Positions 37,916-45,780 of a DNA stretch of 64,000 nt are shown here, one piece after another (the stretch's first letter is position 1; every line of letters begins with the position of its first letter). A program made the position numbers and the translations under genes. The stretch covers positions 186,001 through 250,000 of the forward strand of contig CANLUL010000003.1 of assembly GCA_947494305.1 (NCBI GenBank), given 5' to 3'. Under the pieces are notes generated by a model. The model was not told the origin of the DNA. It did not search any database and saw only the letters and a list, made by a program, of their open reading frames with translations. Origin of the DNA: an uncultured Sphingomonadaceae bacterium (GTDB lineage Bacteria; Pseudomonadota; Alphaproteobacteria; Sphingomonadales; Sphingomonadaceae).

Positions 37916-38532
37916 TGCAACGTAACCCGGTCATCGTCACCATCGGAGCGTCCAAAGAATTGTAGCAGCTGAATGATTAGCTCTGATCGATTGGCTAAAC
38001 CTTCCACTTCCAGCAGCGCCTGTTTCGAAGCGACATCAAAGGGAGCGATTTGAGCGATGCCGTTGACGAAAGCAAAATCGTCGAGCCGTCCGATACTGTC
38101 CCAATCGACTTGATATCCTTGCAGGTCAGCAAATTTTCGTGATTCAATCTCAAGCGAAGCCCGTTCGGTGCTGGCCAGCACTTCATCATCTTCCCTGGGC
38201 TCTTCTATCTCGGCTTGAACCTGACGGAATGCAGTGCTCGAATCGAGCTCTTCGATCACCTTAAAGCGGGCGACACCTTCCAACACAATATTAAAGCGTC
38301 CATCTTCTAGTGCTTCAATATCGATGATTTTCCCGACACAGCCAATATCGAACAGCTCGGGCGTGTCTCCGCCTGTTTTTGGTTGGATCATACCAACCCG
38401 CCGATCCCTTGCCATCGCATCATTGATCAACGCCTGATAGCGCTCTTCAAATATATGTAGCGGCAGATGCATGCCGGGAAACAGCAATGCACCCGGCAGC
38501 GGGAAGATCGAGAGGCGTTTAGTTTCGCTCAT
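37912..38532 (-). CDS. LON peptidase substrate-binding domain protein
   Basis: This 206-residue protein consists only of the N-terminal substrate-binding domain of Lon proteases, with no ATPase or protease part. It has [34 protein letters not shown], the domain opening, and [11 protein letters not shown] further on. Stand-alone versions are widespread and of uncertain function. The frame extends upstream, but that region is the end of the thioredoxin gene, so the start is the ATG at 38532, one base after that gene's stop. It is followed by the Trm112-like gene with a 4-nt overlap. Confidence 0.88.
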   Translation of the reverse strand: MSETKRLSIFPLPGALLFPGMHLPLHIFEERYQALINDAMARDRRVGMIQPKTGGDTPELFDIGCVGKIIDIEALEDGRFNIVLEGVARFKVIEELDSSTAFRQVQAEIEEPREDDEVLASTERASLEIESRKFADLQGYQVDWDSIGRLDDFAFVNGIAQIAPFDVASKQALLEVEGLANRSELIIQLLQFFGRSDGDDDRVTLQ

Positions 38533-38533
38533 A

Positions 38534-39445
38534 TTATCCGAACAACACCGCGGATAGCTTCCGGCGTGTATTGGCAACCCACTCGTCTTCCAGGCCAACC
38601 ATTTCAAACAAGGCCAATAACTTTTCGCGGGCTGCGCCGTCGTTCCAGTCTTTATCTGCCTCAATAATCGTAAGCAGATGCTCCGCACCGCCGTCATGAT
38701 CACCAGATGCGATCAAAGCACTGGCCAGATCCAATCGTGCCTGATGATCTTTGGGGTTGCTTTCTACCGCTGCTTTCAGACCATCCAAAGCACCTTCTTC
38801 CGGCCTGTCTTTGGCCAAAGCCAGTGCCGACTTGGCCCGTTCAATGGCGGGATCACCTTGTAAGTCTTCTGGTAAACCAGCCAGAGCCTGTTCGGCTTCT
38901 TCCACATGCCCTGCTGCGACCATGGCCCGAACCAATCCGCCGACGGCTTGCACATTATCCGGTGCCATTTCCGCAATTTGTGCGAAAATGCCGGCCGCAC
39001 GTTCTGCATCGCCTTCGCCCAGCACTTCTTCGCCCATCGCGAGCAACGGCTCGATATCCGGTTTTGCTTCTTCTCCGCCCTCGCCAACGGGCAGTTTTTC
39101 GAGCAATTGGTCCAATGCGCCGGCAATTTGGCTTTCGCTGCGCGCGCTGGTCAGGTCGGCAACCGGCTTGCCCTGAAATATCGCGTAAACCGTCGGAATG
39201 GACTGCACCTGAAACTGGGATGCGATGAACTTGTTCTCATCAACGTTCACCTTGGCTAGGATAACGCCTTTGTCCGCATATTGAGCGGCGACTTTTTCCA
39301 ACAGAGGCGTCAGCGCCTTGCACGGCCCGCACCATTCGGCCCAGAAATCCAATATGACCAGCTTGTCCATGCTGGGCGCAACAACATTTTGTTGAAATTC
39401 TTCAACTGCCTTTTGTTCTTCGACTGTCAGTCCCGCTGTAGCCAA
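38534..39445 (-). CDS. cnoX: Thioredoxin-domain protein with TPR-like C-terminus (CnoX/YbbN type)
   Basis: This 303-residue protein has a thioredoxin domain in the first 110 residues (VILDFWAEWCGPCKALTP, Cys39 and Cys42 of a canonical WCGPC) followed by tetratricopeptide-like helices. This matches the CnoX/YbbN chaperedoxin layout; the E. coli member lacks a redox-active pair, whereas this one keeps both cysteines. The start is TTG 39445, with AGGAGG about 7 nt upstream; the longer open frame from 39499 lacks such a site. It is the first gene of a unit with the LON-domain and Trm112-like genes. Confidence 0.87.
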   Translation of the reverse strand: MATAGLTVEEQKAVEEFQQNVVAPSMDKLVILDFWAEWCGPCKALTPLLEKVAAQYADKGVILAKVNVDENKFIASQFQVQSIPTVYAIFQGKPVADLTSARSESQIAGALDQLLEKLPVGEGGEEAKPDIEPLLAMGEEVLGEGDAERAAGIFAQIAEMAPDNVQAVGGLVRAMVAAGHVEEAEQALAGLPEDLQGDPAIERAKSALALAKDRPEEGALDGLKAAVESNPKDHQARLDLASALIASGDHDGGAEHLLTIIEADKDWNDGAAREKLLALFEMVGLEDEWVANTRRKLSAVLFG

Positions 39446-39669
39446 GGGATGCCTCCTGATATGCTGAGCGCGAAAGGAATTATGCATTCCAAGAATCACG
39501 CTAAAATTGTTTATTATGCGCGCTTTATGTGGGGATCAAAGCGTCAAAGCCAAGCATATTTTTACTTTTCAGCGTTAGTGAGGTGAAAATGGGGCTTGCG
39601 GGGGTATATAACCCATGCTAACCGCGCGCCTCATCTGCTGACGACGATACCATGTTTCAGCAGCGCCAA

Positions 39670-39744
39670 GCGGGCGTAGCTCAGTGGTAGAGCATCTCGT
39701 TGCCAACGAGAAGGTCGAGAGTTCGAATCTCTTCGCCCGCTCCA
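39670..39744 (+). tRNA. tRNA-Gly (anticodon GCC)
   Basis: This is a complete cloverleaf. The acceptor stem is GCGGGCG (39670-39676) with CGCCCGC (39734-39740), discriminator T and an encoded CCA (39742-39744). The D arm contains AGCTCAGTGGTAGAGC. The anticodon arm is CTCGT-TGCCAA-CGAG with anticodon GCC at 39702-39704. The T arm is GAGAGTTCGAATCTC. A run of T follows within a few bases (GTTTTTC). It reads codons GGC and GGT. It lies between the divergent cnoX unit and the LysR gene; no integrase or attachment repeat is seen. Confidence 0.97.
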
Positions 39745-39843
39745 GTTTTTCAAAATGATGACTGAAACACAGATCCAGATGCGATCTATTATATGTTTGT
39801 GACATTGTTGGTAAAATGTTCGACGCCAATGGAACTGCCGATG

Positions 39844-40740
39844 CTATGGAGCGATGGTTCTTTTCACATAGCTTTCAAATGAATCGACAAAAACGCGGGT
39901 CTTGTTGGCGAGATATTCGCGATTGGGGTAAACGGCAAAAATTGCCCGGTTCACATCCTTAAGCTCTCCGGTGAAAAGCGGCTCCAGCGTCCCTGCTTGT
40001 AATTCAGAGTGAACCAAGAAACGTGCCAGTCGTGCTATCCCCATCGCCTGCAACGCTGCGGTTTTAACGGTCAGGCCAATCCCCGAGAATCGGCTGTTCA
40101 CGCGTACAGATTGACCGTTTCGAAATTCCCAGCTGTCATTCGTTTTCCCCTTCGCATGGATGGTCAGGCATCGATGGTTTGCGAGTTCAGCGGGCGATTT
40201 GGGCCGCCCAGCCTGTTGCAGATATTCTGGCGACGCACAAACAACCCATGGGTCGTCAATCAACTTGCGTACGATGAAGGAGGTTTCGTTAGGGTGTTCA
40301 AATAGAATCGCTACGTCAATTCCATCTTTTAACAGGTCGATGCCCCCATCACCTTGAACAACGACCACTGAGATATCCGGGTAAGTATCCGCGAAGTCTT
40401 TCAGGAAAGGGACCAAGACCTCTACCGACAGCGCATCAGATGCCGCTACGCGCAATTCACCGGCTGGATGGGAACTCAAATTACGAACAGTTTCTTCGGT
40501 ATTTTCAATGGCCGCAAGAATGTTTTCACAGCGTTCGAACAACAATTGTCCTGCTTCGGTCAGCGACAAGGAGCGGGTGGTTCGATTGAACAAACGAACC
40601 TCCAACCTTTTCTCAAACCGGGCGATCTTCTTGCTGATCGCCGAAGGGGATAGGCCCAGCTTATGACCGGCATCGACAAAGCTACCCGCTTTGACAACTT
40701 CGCTGAATACGCTCATTTCAGTAGCTGGTTGCATAGCCAT
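39844..40740 (-). CDS. LysR family transcriptional regulator
   Basis: This 298-residue regulator has an N-terminal winged helix (MSVFSEVVKAGSFVDAGHKLGLSPSAISKKIARFEKRLEVRLFNRTTRSLSLTEAG) and a periplasmic-binding-protein-like effector domain (ELRVAASDALSVEVLVPFLKDFADTYPDISVVVV onwards). It resembles the DsdC/AaeR-like group without a clear effector. It is divergent from the DUF983 gene, and the intervening AT-rich region holds a dyad that could be its operator, so autoregulation and control of the divergent gene are plausible. Confidence 0.9.
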   Translation of the reverse strand: MAMQPATEMSVFSEVVKAGSFVDAGHKLGLSPSAISKKIARFEKRLEVRLFNRTTRSLSLTEAGQLLFERCENILAAIENTEETVRNLSSHPAGELRVAASDALSVEVLVPFLKDFADTYPDISVVVVQGDGGIDLLKDGIDVAILFEHPNETSFIVRKLIDDPWVVCASPEYLQQAGRPKSPAELANHRCLTIHAKGKTNDSWEFRNGQSVRVNSRFSGIGLTVKTAALQAMGIARLARFLVHSELQAGTLEPLFTGELKDVNRAIFAVYPNREYLANKTRVFVDSFESYVKRTIAP

Positions 40741-40749
40741 TTTTCTATA

Positions 40750-40769
40750 ATTGATGACTAAATATCAAT
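40750..40769. promoter_or_regulatory. Candidate LysR operator dyad
   Basis: A perfect inverted repeat ATTGAT (40750-40755)/ATCAAT (40764-40769) with an 8-nt spacer lies 10 nt upstream of the LysR start, in an AT-rich divergent region. The T and A at its ends fit the T-N11-A logic of LysR boxes. Its binding by the adjacent regulator is inferred from position only. Confidence 0.35.
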
Positions 40770-40880
40770 AATCAAGTTCTATTACGTCTGTTTATTCATT
40801 TATAATTTCATTCTATACAGAGATCGGTCGTTTTGGATGAAAGACCCAAAAGGATTTTGCCCAAAGAATGGAGCGATTGG

Positions 40881-41252
40881 ATGGACAAAGAATTGGTGAG
40901 CCAGATCAAGTCGGGTCTGAAATTGAAATGCGGGCACTGTGGAACGGGCTTGCTGTTTAAGAGCTATCTGAAATTTCACGAACAGTGTGATATATGTGAG
41001 CAAGATCTGACGGTCGCAGACACTGCTGATGGTCCTGCCTTCTTTGTGGGCTTTGGCGTCACGATCATCCTGGTACCGGTGATCCTTGTCCTCGTGCTTT
41101 CTTTCAGCAGCATCGCCGGAAAGCTGTGGGCCTTTGCAATTGGTTTAACGATCTGCCTCGCGATTTGTCTAATCCTGCTACCGCCCGTCAAAGCGATATT
41201 GTTGAACCTCCAGATATTTTATAATTCTGGAGAAGGCTCGCTGGGCAGATAG
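40881..41252 (+). CDS. DUF983 family membrane protein
   Basis: This 123-residue protein has the DUF983 pattern: a zinc-ribbon-like CGHCGTGLLFKSYLKFHEQCDICEQDL with two CXXC pairs, then ADTADGPAFFVGFGVTIILVPVILVLVL and a second hydrophobic segment (LWAFAIGLTICLAICLILLPPVKAIL). Family members are small two-helix membrane proteins of unknown function, often near cytochrome oxidase genes, which are not seen here. I place the start at ATG 40881, 7 nt after GGAG; a TTG at 40833 would add 16 residues without a good site. It may be controlled by the divergent LysR protein. Confidence 0.8.
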   Translation: MDKELVSQIKSGLKLKCGHCGTGLLFKSYLKFHEQCDICEQDLTVADTADGPAFFVGFGVTIILVPVILVLVLSFSSIAGKLWAFAIGLTICLAICLILLPPVKAILLNLQIFYNSGEGSLGR

Positions 41253-41333
41253 CGTGATTGCGACGCTTCCGGAGCTTGTTTTGAGACTAGTCGATATCGT
41301 GCATGTTGATGGTTCGACTCAGCGCATGCAAAA

Positions 41334-41370
41334 TCCGGCGGATGATGGGTCGCAAAATTCATCCGCCGGA
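41334..41370 (-). terminator. Rho-independent terminator of the small exported protein gene
   Basis: A perfect 12-bp stem, TCCGGCGGATGA (41334-41345)/TCATCCGCCGGA (41359-41370), with a 13-nt loop lies between two convergent genes. On the minus strand it is followed directly by TTTTGCATG, so it should terminate transcription from the MFS/exported-protein unit. On the plus strand no T-run follows directly, although it may slow read-through from the DUF983 gene. The stem is unusually long and perfect. Confidence 0.75.
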
Positions 41371-41412
41371 CGCATCGCTTGCGCGAGCTTTTCGAAAAGA
41401 CCTAAGGGCGGC

Positions 41413-41868
41413 CTATCGAGGTTTATATTCGCGTAGAAGCATGCTGCTCTTCACGGTGCGATATTCAGCGCGGTTGCCCGATTCTGATATCTGCTGTTCG
41501 ACTGTTGATTTCATAAAGGCACTATATGCTTTGTTCCGCCGTTCCACTTCGGCCGCATCAGCGATATTGGAAAACGTGCTCATCAAGTAAATTGTCGGCT
41601 CTCCGTCGCGGGGATATTCGTTGATCAGAATTTTATAGTCGCTGATCCAGCCTTTGGATTTTGCGAATTCCTGTACTCTGGTCCAATCGCCAGCAAGATG
41701 GTTCGCATATTTGAACTCGCCGCCGTCTTTAACGTAAATACCGGCAACGCTGGAATAGTCACCAGCAACAAGCGGGAATTCCTGCGCATGGACGGCCGTG
41801 GGTAGCGCCATTGGCAGGGCCATCACTATTGCAGCAGTGGCCATTTTCATTTGTGTATTCATCTTCAT
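41413..41868 (-). CDS. Small exported protein, function unknown
   Basis: This 151-residue protein has a clear signal peptide (MATAAIVMALPMALPTAVHA, cleavage before QEFPL). The mature domain begins FPLVAGDYSSVAGIYVKDGGEFKYANHLAGDW and contains WISDYKILINEYPRDGEPTIYLMSTFSNIADAAEVERRNKAYSAFM. The tryptophan, tyrosine and ferredoxin-like spacing suggests a compact periplasmic fold, but I recognise no named family. An AAGGAG site lies 7 nt before the ATG. It follows the MFS gene by 26 nt on the same strand and ends at a strong terminator, so the two form an operon. Confidence 0.8.
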   Translation of the reverse strand: MKMNTQMKMATAAIVMALPMALPTAVHAQEFPLVAGDYSSVAGIYVKDGGEFKYANHLAGDWTRVQEFAKSKGWISDYKILINEYPRDGEPTIYLMSTFSNIADAAEVERRNKAYSAFMKSTVEQQISESGNRAEYRTVKSSMLLREYKPR

Positions 41869-41894
41869 TTTACTTCTCCTTGGTTATTGAACTT

Positions 41895-43235
41895 TTATGT
41901 TGAACTTTTGATGGGTTGCGCCGCCTTTGGCACAGCTTCAGATTTCCCCACTTTGGCCAGGAAACATATGGCGAGGCCCGCCAGGGTGATCGCGGCGACC
42001 GCGTAATAGGTTGCTGCATAGCCCTCGCTTTCGATCAGCCAGCCGGAATTGCCAGACATCAGTGCACGACCTAAATTTGGAACAGCCATGAACAGGGCAA
42101 ATTGGCTAGCGGCCACGGTTGGACTGCAAATGCGCATGGCCCAAACGATCAGCAAGATCATCAGCAGCAGGGCCACAACATACTGGATCAAGAAAATTGC
42201 GATGAAGATGTTGTCACCTTCCCAACTGTCGAAAGTCGCGCCGCCAATCGCCGCACTGATGCCGAGCAGGAGAAACAGAAAAATGATGGCATGTCGCAAG
42301 CCGATGAAGCGCACGATAAGAGGGGACACAACTCCTGCAGCAAGAGCGGCGGCCAAACTAACAATCGCTGAAAAACTGGAATATTGATCGCTACCCCAAC
42401 CAAGCTGTTGGATGGTTAGCGTCGGGCTGACGGCGTCTATAAAAGACCAACTTACTTGTGCTAAGGTCATAGCTAGAAGGAAGAGCAAAGTAAGCGGCGA
42501 GGCAATTGACCGGAACAAGCCGATTATGATCGGAAGCCAAGCGCTGTGCTGCCGTTCCTCACATTCACGGGAAGCGGTACCTTTGCTCCATGGCAGCAAC
42601 CGCTCGCCCGGGCGTTCCCGGATAACCACGACTACAAAGGAAACAATTGCCACAAAAGCGGAGAACGTGAGTGCAGTTGTACTAATGTCCCCCGAAACCA
42701 GTAACTGTCCGGCCACGAAACTGGTCGCTGCTATTCCCACTGATTGGGATGCGTACATCAGGCCATTGACGAGTGTACGCTCACTGTCGGGAACAATATC
42801 CACCACCATACCGTCGACAGCGACATCGTTAAAGGTGGCGCAAAGGTTGAGGGCAAAACAATATCCCGCCAATAATCCGATCTGATCAACCGTCGGCGCA
42901 TCTATCGCCATGGCCAGCAGGACAATCGCCATCATGGCTTGTGCTGTAATAATCCAGACTCGGCGACGGCCCATAGGTTTGAAAGTAAAACGGTCCATCA
43001 ACAGGCCATTTACCAGCTTCAATGACCAGGGCAGCAAAGCCGTTCCAATGAACACACCCACTTCAACAGGAGTTGCGCCCTTGGCTGCGAGCCACGCCGA
43101 AATGCCTACTGTTGTCAGTCCTACTGGCACACCCTGCATAAGGTAAAGGATTGCCACGACGATTAGGCGCGCTGCTTTGCTTTCGGACAATGAGGGAAGG
43201 GCCAGCCGCACCGGCAGCTTAACAGCTTGCTCCAT
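41895..43235 (-). CDS. MFS transporter (AmpG/PAT-like)
   Basis: This 446-residue protein has twelve predicted helices. It shows YLMQGVPVGLTTVGISAWLAAKGATPVEVGVFI near helix 1-2, the helix 2-3 loop LVNGLLMDRFTFKPMGRRRVWI, and FALNLCATFNDVAVDGMVVDIVPDSERTLVNGLMYA in helix 4-5, a pattern like the AmpG/peptide-acetyl-CoA transporter group of MFS proteins. AmpG imports muropeptides, but other members carry siderophores, so the substrate is open. The start is set at ATG 43235 behind GGGGG; an upstream GTG at 43247 is possible. It is cotranscribed with the small exported protein. Confidence 0.87.
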   Translation of the reverse strand: MEQAVKLPVRLALPSLSESKAARLIVVAILYLMQGVPVGLTTVGISAWLAAKGATPVEVGVFIGTALLPWSLKLVNGLLMDRFTFKPMGRRRVWIITAQAMMAIVLLAMAIDAPTVDQIGLLAGYCFALNLCATFNDVAVDGMVVDIVPDSERTLVNGLMYASQSVGIAATSFVAGQLLVSGDISTTALTFSAFVAIVSFVVVVIRERPGERLLPWSKGTASRECEERQHSAWLPIIIGLFRSIASPLTLLFLLAMTLAQVSWSFIDAVSPTLTIQQLGWGSDQYSSFSAIVSLAAALAAGVVSPLIVRFIGLRHAIIFLFLLLGISAAIGGATFDSWEGDNIFIAIFLIQYVVALLLMILLIVWAMRICSPTVAASQFALFMAVPNLGRALMSGNSGWLIESEGYAATYYAVAAITLAGLAICFLAKVGKSEAVPKAAQPIKSST

Positions 43236-43351
43236 TTTAACCCCCACATGTAGCAGGCATAGCTCTCCCGCTGGCGGTCGAAGGAATTTTCGAACCGACC
43301 TAAACGATCAAACTTGTCTGTAATTTCAATGCGTTGTTGATGGACGCAAAT

Positions 43352-43375
43352 GTAACACCGCGTCAACGGTGCTAC
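43352..43375. promoter_or_regulatory. Interrupted palindrome upstream of the MFS gene
   Basis: GTAACACCG (43352-43360) and CGGTGCTAC (43367-43375) form a 9-bp inverted repeat with one mismatch around the 6-nt spacer CGTCAA. It sits between the SARP-like regulator's stop and the MFS start. It could be an operator for the MFS unit, or a weak terminator of the upstream gene; no T-run follows on the minus strand, which favours an operator. Confidence 0.35.
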
Positions 43376-43399
43376 CGTCAAAAAAGCGTCAATAATGCT

Positions 43400-45508
43400 C
43401 TAGTTCATGGTGGTAGGTTTGGGGAGCAAATCTGGCCAGCCATATTTTTCCCATGCTGCAACCATTCCGATCCGTTCGGCGAAATCCATAAAATCCGGAT
43501 GTAGTCGAACCTGGTTTATCGGCTCTGCGTCGGTCCAGAGTGACATGAAAGAGAAGAAATTGGCGGTTGTTATCTGCTTACCGAGGGTTTTGAACACCAT
43601 GGGGGCGTCGCCCATCCAGATCGCTGGCAATGTGATTGTGGCATCACAGGGATCATGCAGTGTCGCGTGGAGCATCTCCAACACCATGCAATAGTTTTTG
43701 CGGTCCTGATCTTCGCCGCCCCAAAGCCCCTTCGCAGCCATCAACCAATAGGCATCCATCGCGTCAGCATCCATCGGTGAACTACCAGCTGGCGGGAATA
43801 TCACGGTGTTCAACAGCTTCTTCGTCAGCTGATGGGTTTCCACCGCAGCATCATTATCGCCTGATACCGCCAAAGCCGCCGCGAGCCACATGGATGGAAA
43901 GCCAAGATCCACCATCCTCTGTCCGGCCGCTATAGCGGCATCAACATTCCCAAGGTTGAGATGTACCCCGGTAAGAATGGCGTAGCTACGGCCATTTACC
44001 GGATCTTGATCTATGCTCGCTTCAATATAAGGCAAGGCATCGCGGGTGCGCCCGCAATAGAGCAGAAAAGATCCAACCCGGTTTAAGACATCCGGATTAT
44101 TGGGCTCCAGCCGGTAAGCCTCAAAAGCCAAATCAAGCGCACCGACAATATCATTTTGCGTCCAGGCGTAAAAGGCAAGTACGATACGGGCATGTGCCTG
44201 CTGCGGCGATAGACTGAGCGCTTTCTTTGCATATCCAGCCGCTTTTTCACTGCGTTCCAGCCTATCCAAACATGGCGTGTAAACCGTCATATTTATCTCT
44301 GCTTCGGCCAGTGCAGTCCAGCACTCCGCAAATTCGGGATCAAGTGCCAGCGCTTTTTCCAGCAGTTCAATCGCGGTTGGCAGCACACCATCGCCAATGG
44401 CCCTGATGGTTAGAGCACGGCCCTGCATATAGAGCCCATAAGCTTCCCGGTCGGTTGTCAGGGGGCGGGGTTGGGGTTTGTGTTCCTGCAGGTTTAGCGC
44501 CTCACTCAACCCATTGGTGATTGCTTGTGTGACATTGGCGCGTGCGGCAAAAATATCGTCCAGGCTACCTTCATAACTGTAGGACCATAGTTCAAACCCA
44601 GTTTCGGTGTCGGTCAGGCCGACATCAATGCGAACATGCTCTTCTTGTCTTTGAACCGATCCTTCCAGAAGATAGGATACATTCAGTGTGCTCGCTATTT
44701 CGGACGGGTTTTTGTCAGAGTTTTTGAACTGGAAGGACGATGTTCGACCGGCAACCAGCATGTTGGGCATCTGACCGATGGTCGTGATCAATTCGTCGAC
44801 AATACCATCTGCAAAGAAGCCCTGATCATCGGGTTTTGCGACTGACTTGAATGGGAGCACGGCAATGCGAATTTTGCCCCGCTTGCGGTCAGAGATCGGA
44901 TTGGGAACAGCAGATCGCACGGACCAAGCATTGAGCAAACGGGCGTGATCGGTTAAATTGTTATTATTTTTTAACGCCGACAGAGCCGCCGCAACCCCGA
45001 CCTGCATACGTTGTTCGGTTTCATGACGGTGAAGTCGCAACCACTCGTCAAATGCTTCGCCAAGGTTCATCTGATCAAGCAAGGGTTTTGCACCGATGGA
45101 CGACAGCATTTCATTTGCATCTGAATAGTTTTCATCACCAAGAGCGCATTCCAGGTCGGTCAGATCGGTTTGCACAGCGGAGGCGTTGAGACTGACGCGA
45201 GAACGGCTGACATCGAGAAGATCGCAATCCATTGACCGGAATATTTTTCCAATATCCAACAGGCATTGCCGCAAACTGGCGCGGGCTTGGGCTTCAAATC
45301 TACCCGGCCAGAGCAACTTGCTTAGATAGCTTCGATCAAGCGACTCCTCTGGTACAAGACAAAGCATTGCAAGAATAGCGCGCGCACGACGATTGGAGAT
45401 TGTAACTTCACTACCATCCATTGCAAACAACTGGAAACCGCCAAAAAGGGATGCGCGCAGTACAGGTTGTATCCTGTGTGAAGATTCCTTTTGCTCAGCG
45501 TTTTCCAT
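43400..45508 (-). CDS. SARP-like winged-helix / TolB-like / TPR regulatory protein
   Basis: This 702-residue three-part protein opens with a winged helix of the BTAD/SARP or OmpR kind at about residues 20-110 (SLFGGFQLFAMDGSEVTISNRRARAILAML, then LSKLLWPGRFEAQARASLRQCLLDI). A short helical region follows. The middle (about 215-335) is like the TolB-like/FlgO domain often found in adenylate-cyclase-type regulators (RIAVLPFKSVAKPDDQGFFADGIVDELITTI, then VSYLLEGSVQRQEEHVRIDVGLTDTETGFELWSYSYEG). The C-terminal half is TPR-like (ALDPEFAECWTALAEAEIN). No cyclase or membrane segment is seen. ATG 45508 is preferred over TTG 45520. It probably regulates nearby genes; targets are unknown. Confidence 0.8.
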   Translation of the reverse strand: MENAEQKESSHRIQPVLRASLFGGFQLFAMDGSEVTISNRRARAILAMLCLVPEESLDRSYLSKLLWPGRFEAQARASLRQCLLDIGKIFRSMDCDLLDVSRSRVSLNASAVQTDLTDLECALGDENYSDANEMLSSIGAKPLLDQMNLGEAFDEWLRLHRHETEQRMQVGVAAALSALKNNNNLTDHARLLNAWSVRSAVPNPISDRKRGKIRIAVLPFKSVAKPDDQGFFADGIVDELITTIGQMPNMLVAGRTSSFQFKNSDKNPSEIASTLNVSYLLEGSVQRQEEHVRIDVGLTDTETGFELWSYSYEGSLDDIFAARANVTQAITNGLSEALNLQEHKPQPRPLTTDREAYGLYMQGRALTIRAIGDGVLPTAIELLEKALALDPEFAECWTALAEAEINMTVYTPCLDRLERSEKAAGYAKKALSLSPQQAHARIVLAFYAWTQNDIVGALDLAFEAYRLEPNNPDVLNRVGSFLLYCGRTRDALPYIEASIDQDPVNGRSYAILTGVHLNLGNVDAAIAAGQRMVDLGFPSMWLAAALAVSGDNDAAVETHQLTKKLLNTVIFPPAGSSPMDADAMDAYWLMAAKGLWGGEDQDRKNYCMVLEMLHATLHDPCDATITLPAIWMGDAPMVFKTLGKQITTANFFSFMSLWTDAEPINQVRLHPDFMDFAERIGMVAAWEKYGWPDLLPKPTTMN

Positions 45509-45615
45509 CAAAGCCCCCAAGCCTTAAGTTCCTGTAACATAATGCAAAATGGATGCAGTGCAATCAGAGAAATTAGGGTATCCGAGTCTTACCTAATATG
45601 CACCAATGCTAGCGC

Positions 45616-45637
45616 CCGCTTTTGCGCAAAATAGCGG
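45616..45637. promoter_or_regulatory. Near-perfect palindrome in the divergent region of the SARP-like and HD-GYP genes
   Basis: The 12-bp perfect palindrome TTTTGCGCAAAA (45620-45631) is flanked by CCGC (45616-45619) and GCGG (45634-45637) with only a TA interruption. It lies in the 272-nt region between two divergently transcribed genes, about 110 nt from the SARP-like start and 145 nt from the HD-GYP start. Its symmetry suggests binding by a dimeric regulator. No other copy was noticed in the window. Confidence 0.4.
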
Positions 45638-45780
45638 ACACCAGCGTTGAGACTGCTTTATCCTGAAGGCCGCATTTATGGCATTGAATCTCGGGCCATG
45701 AGATCGAAATATTTGCTTAATTATCGACCGAAAAAACCGTCACTAGAGGTTAGGATTGGTTGCGAACTAGGTGACGAGGC

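Noticed and set aside
37736-39445. Mobile element or integration site near the tRNA-Gly gene
   Set aside because: No integrase, no direct repeat of the tRNA 3' end and only housekeeping-type neighbours were seen.
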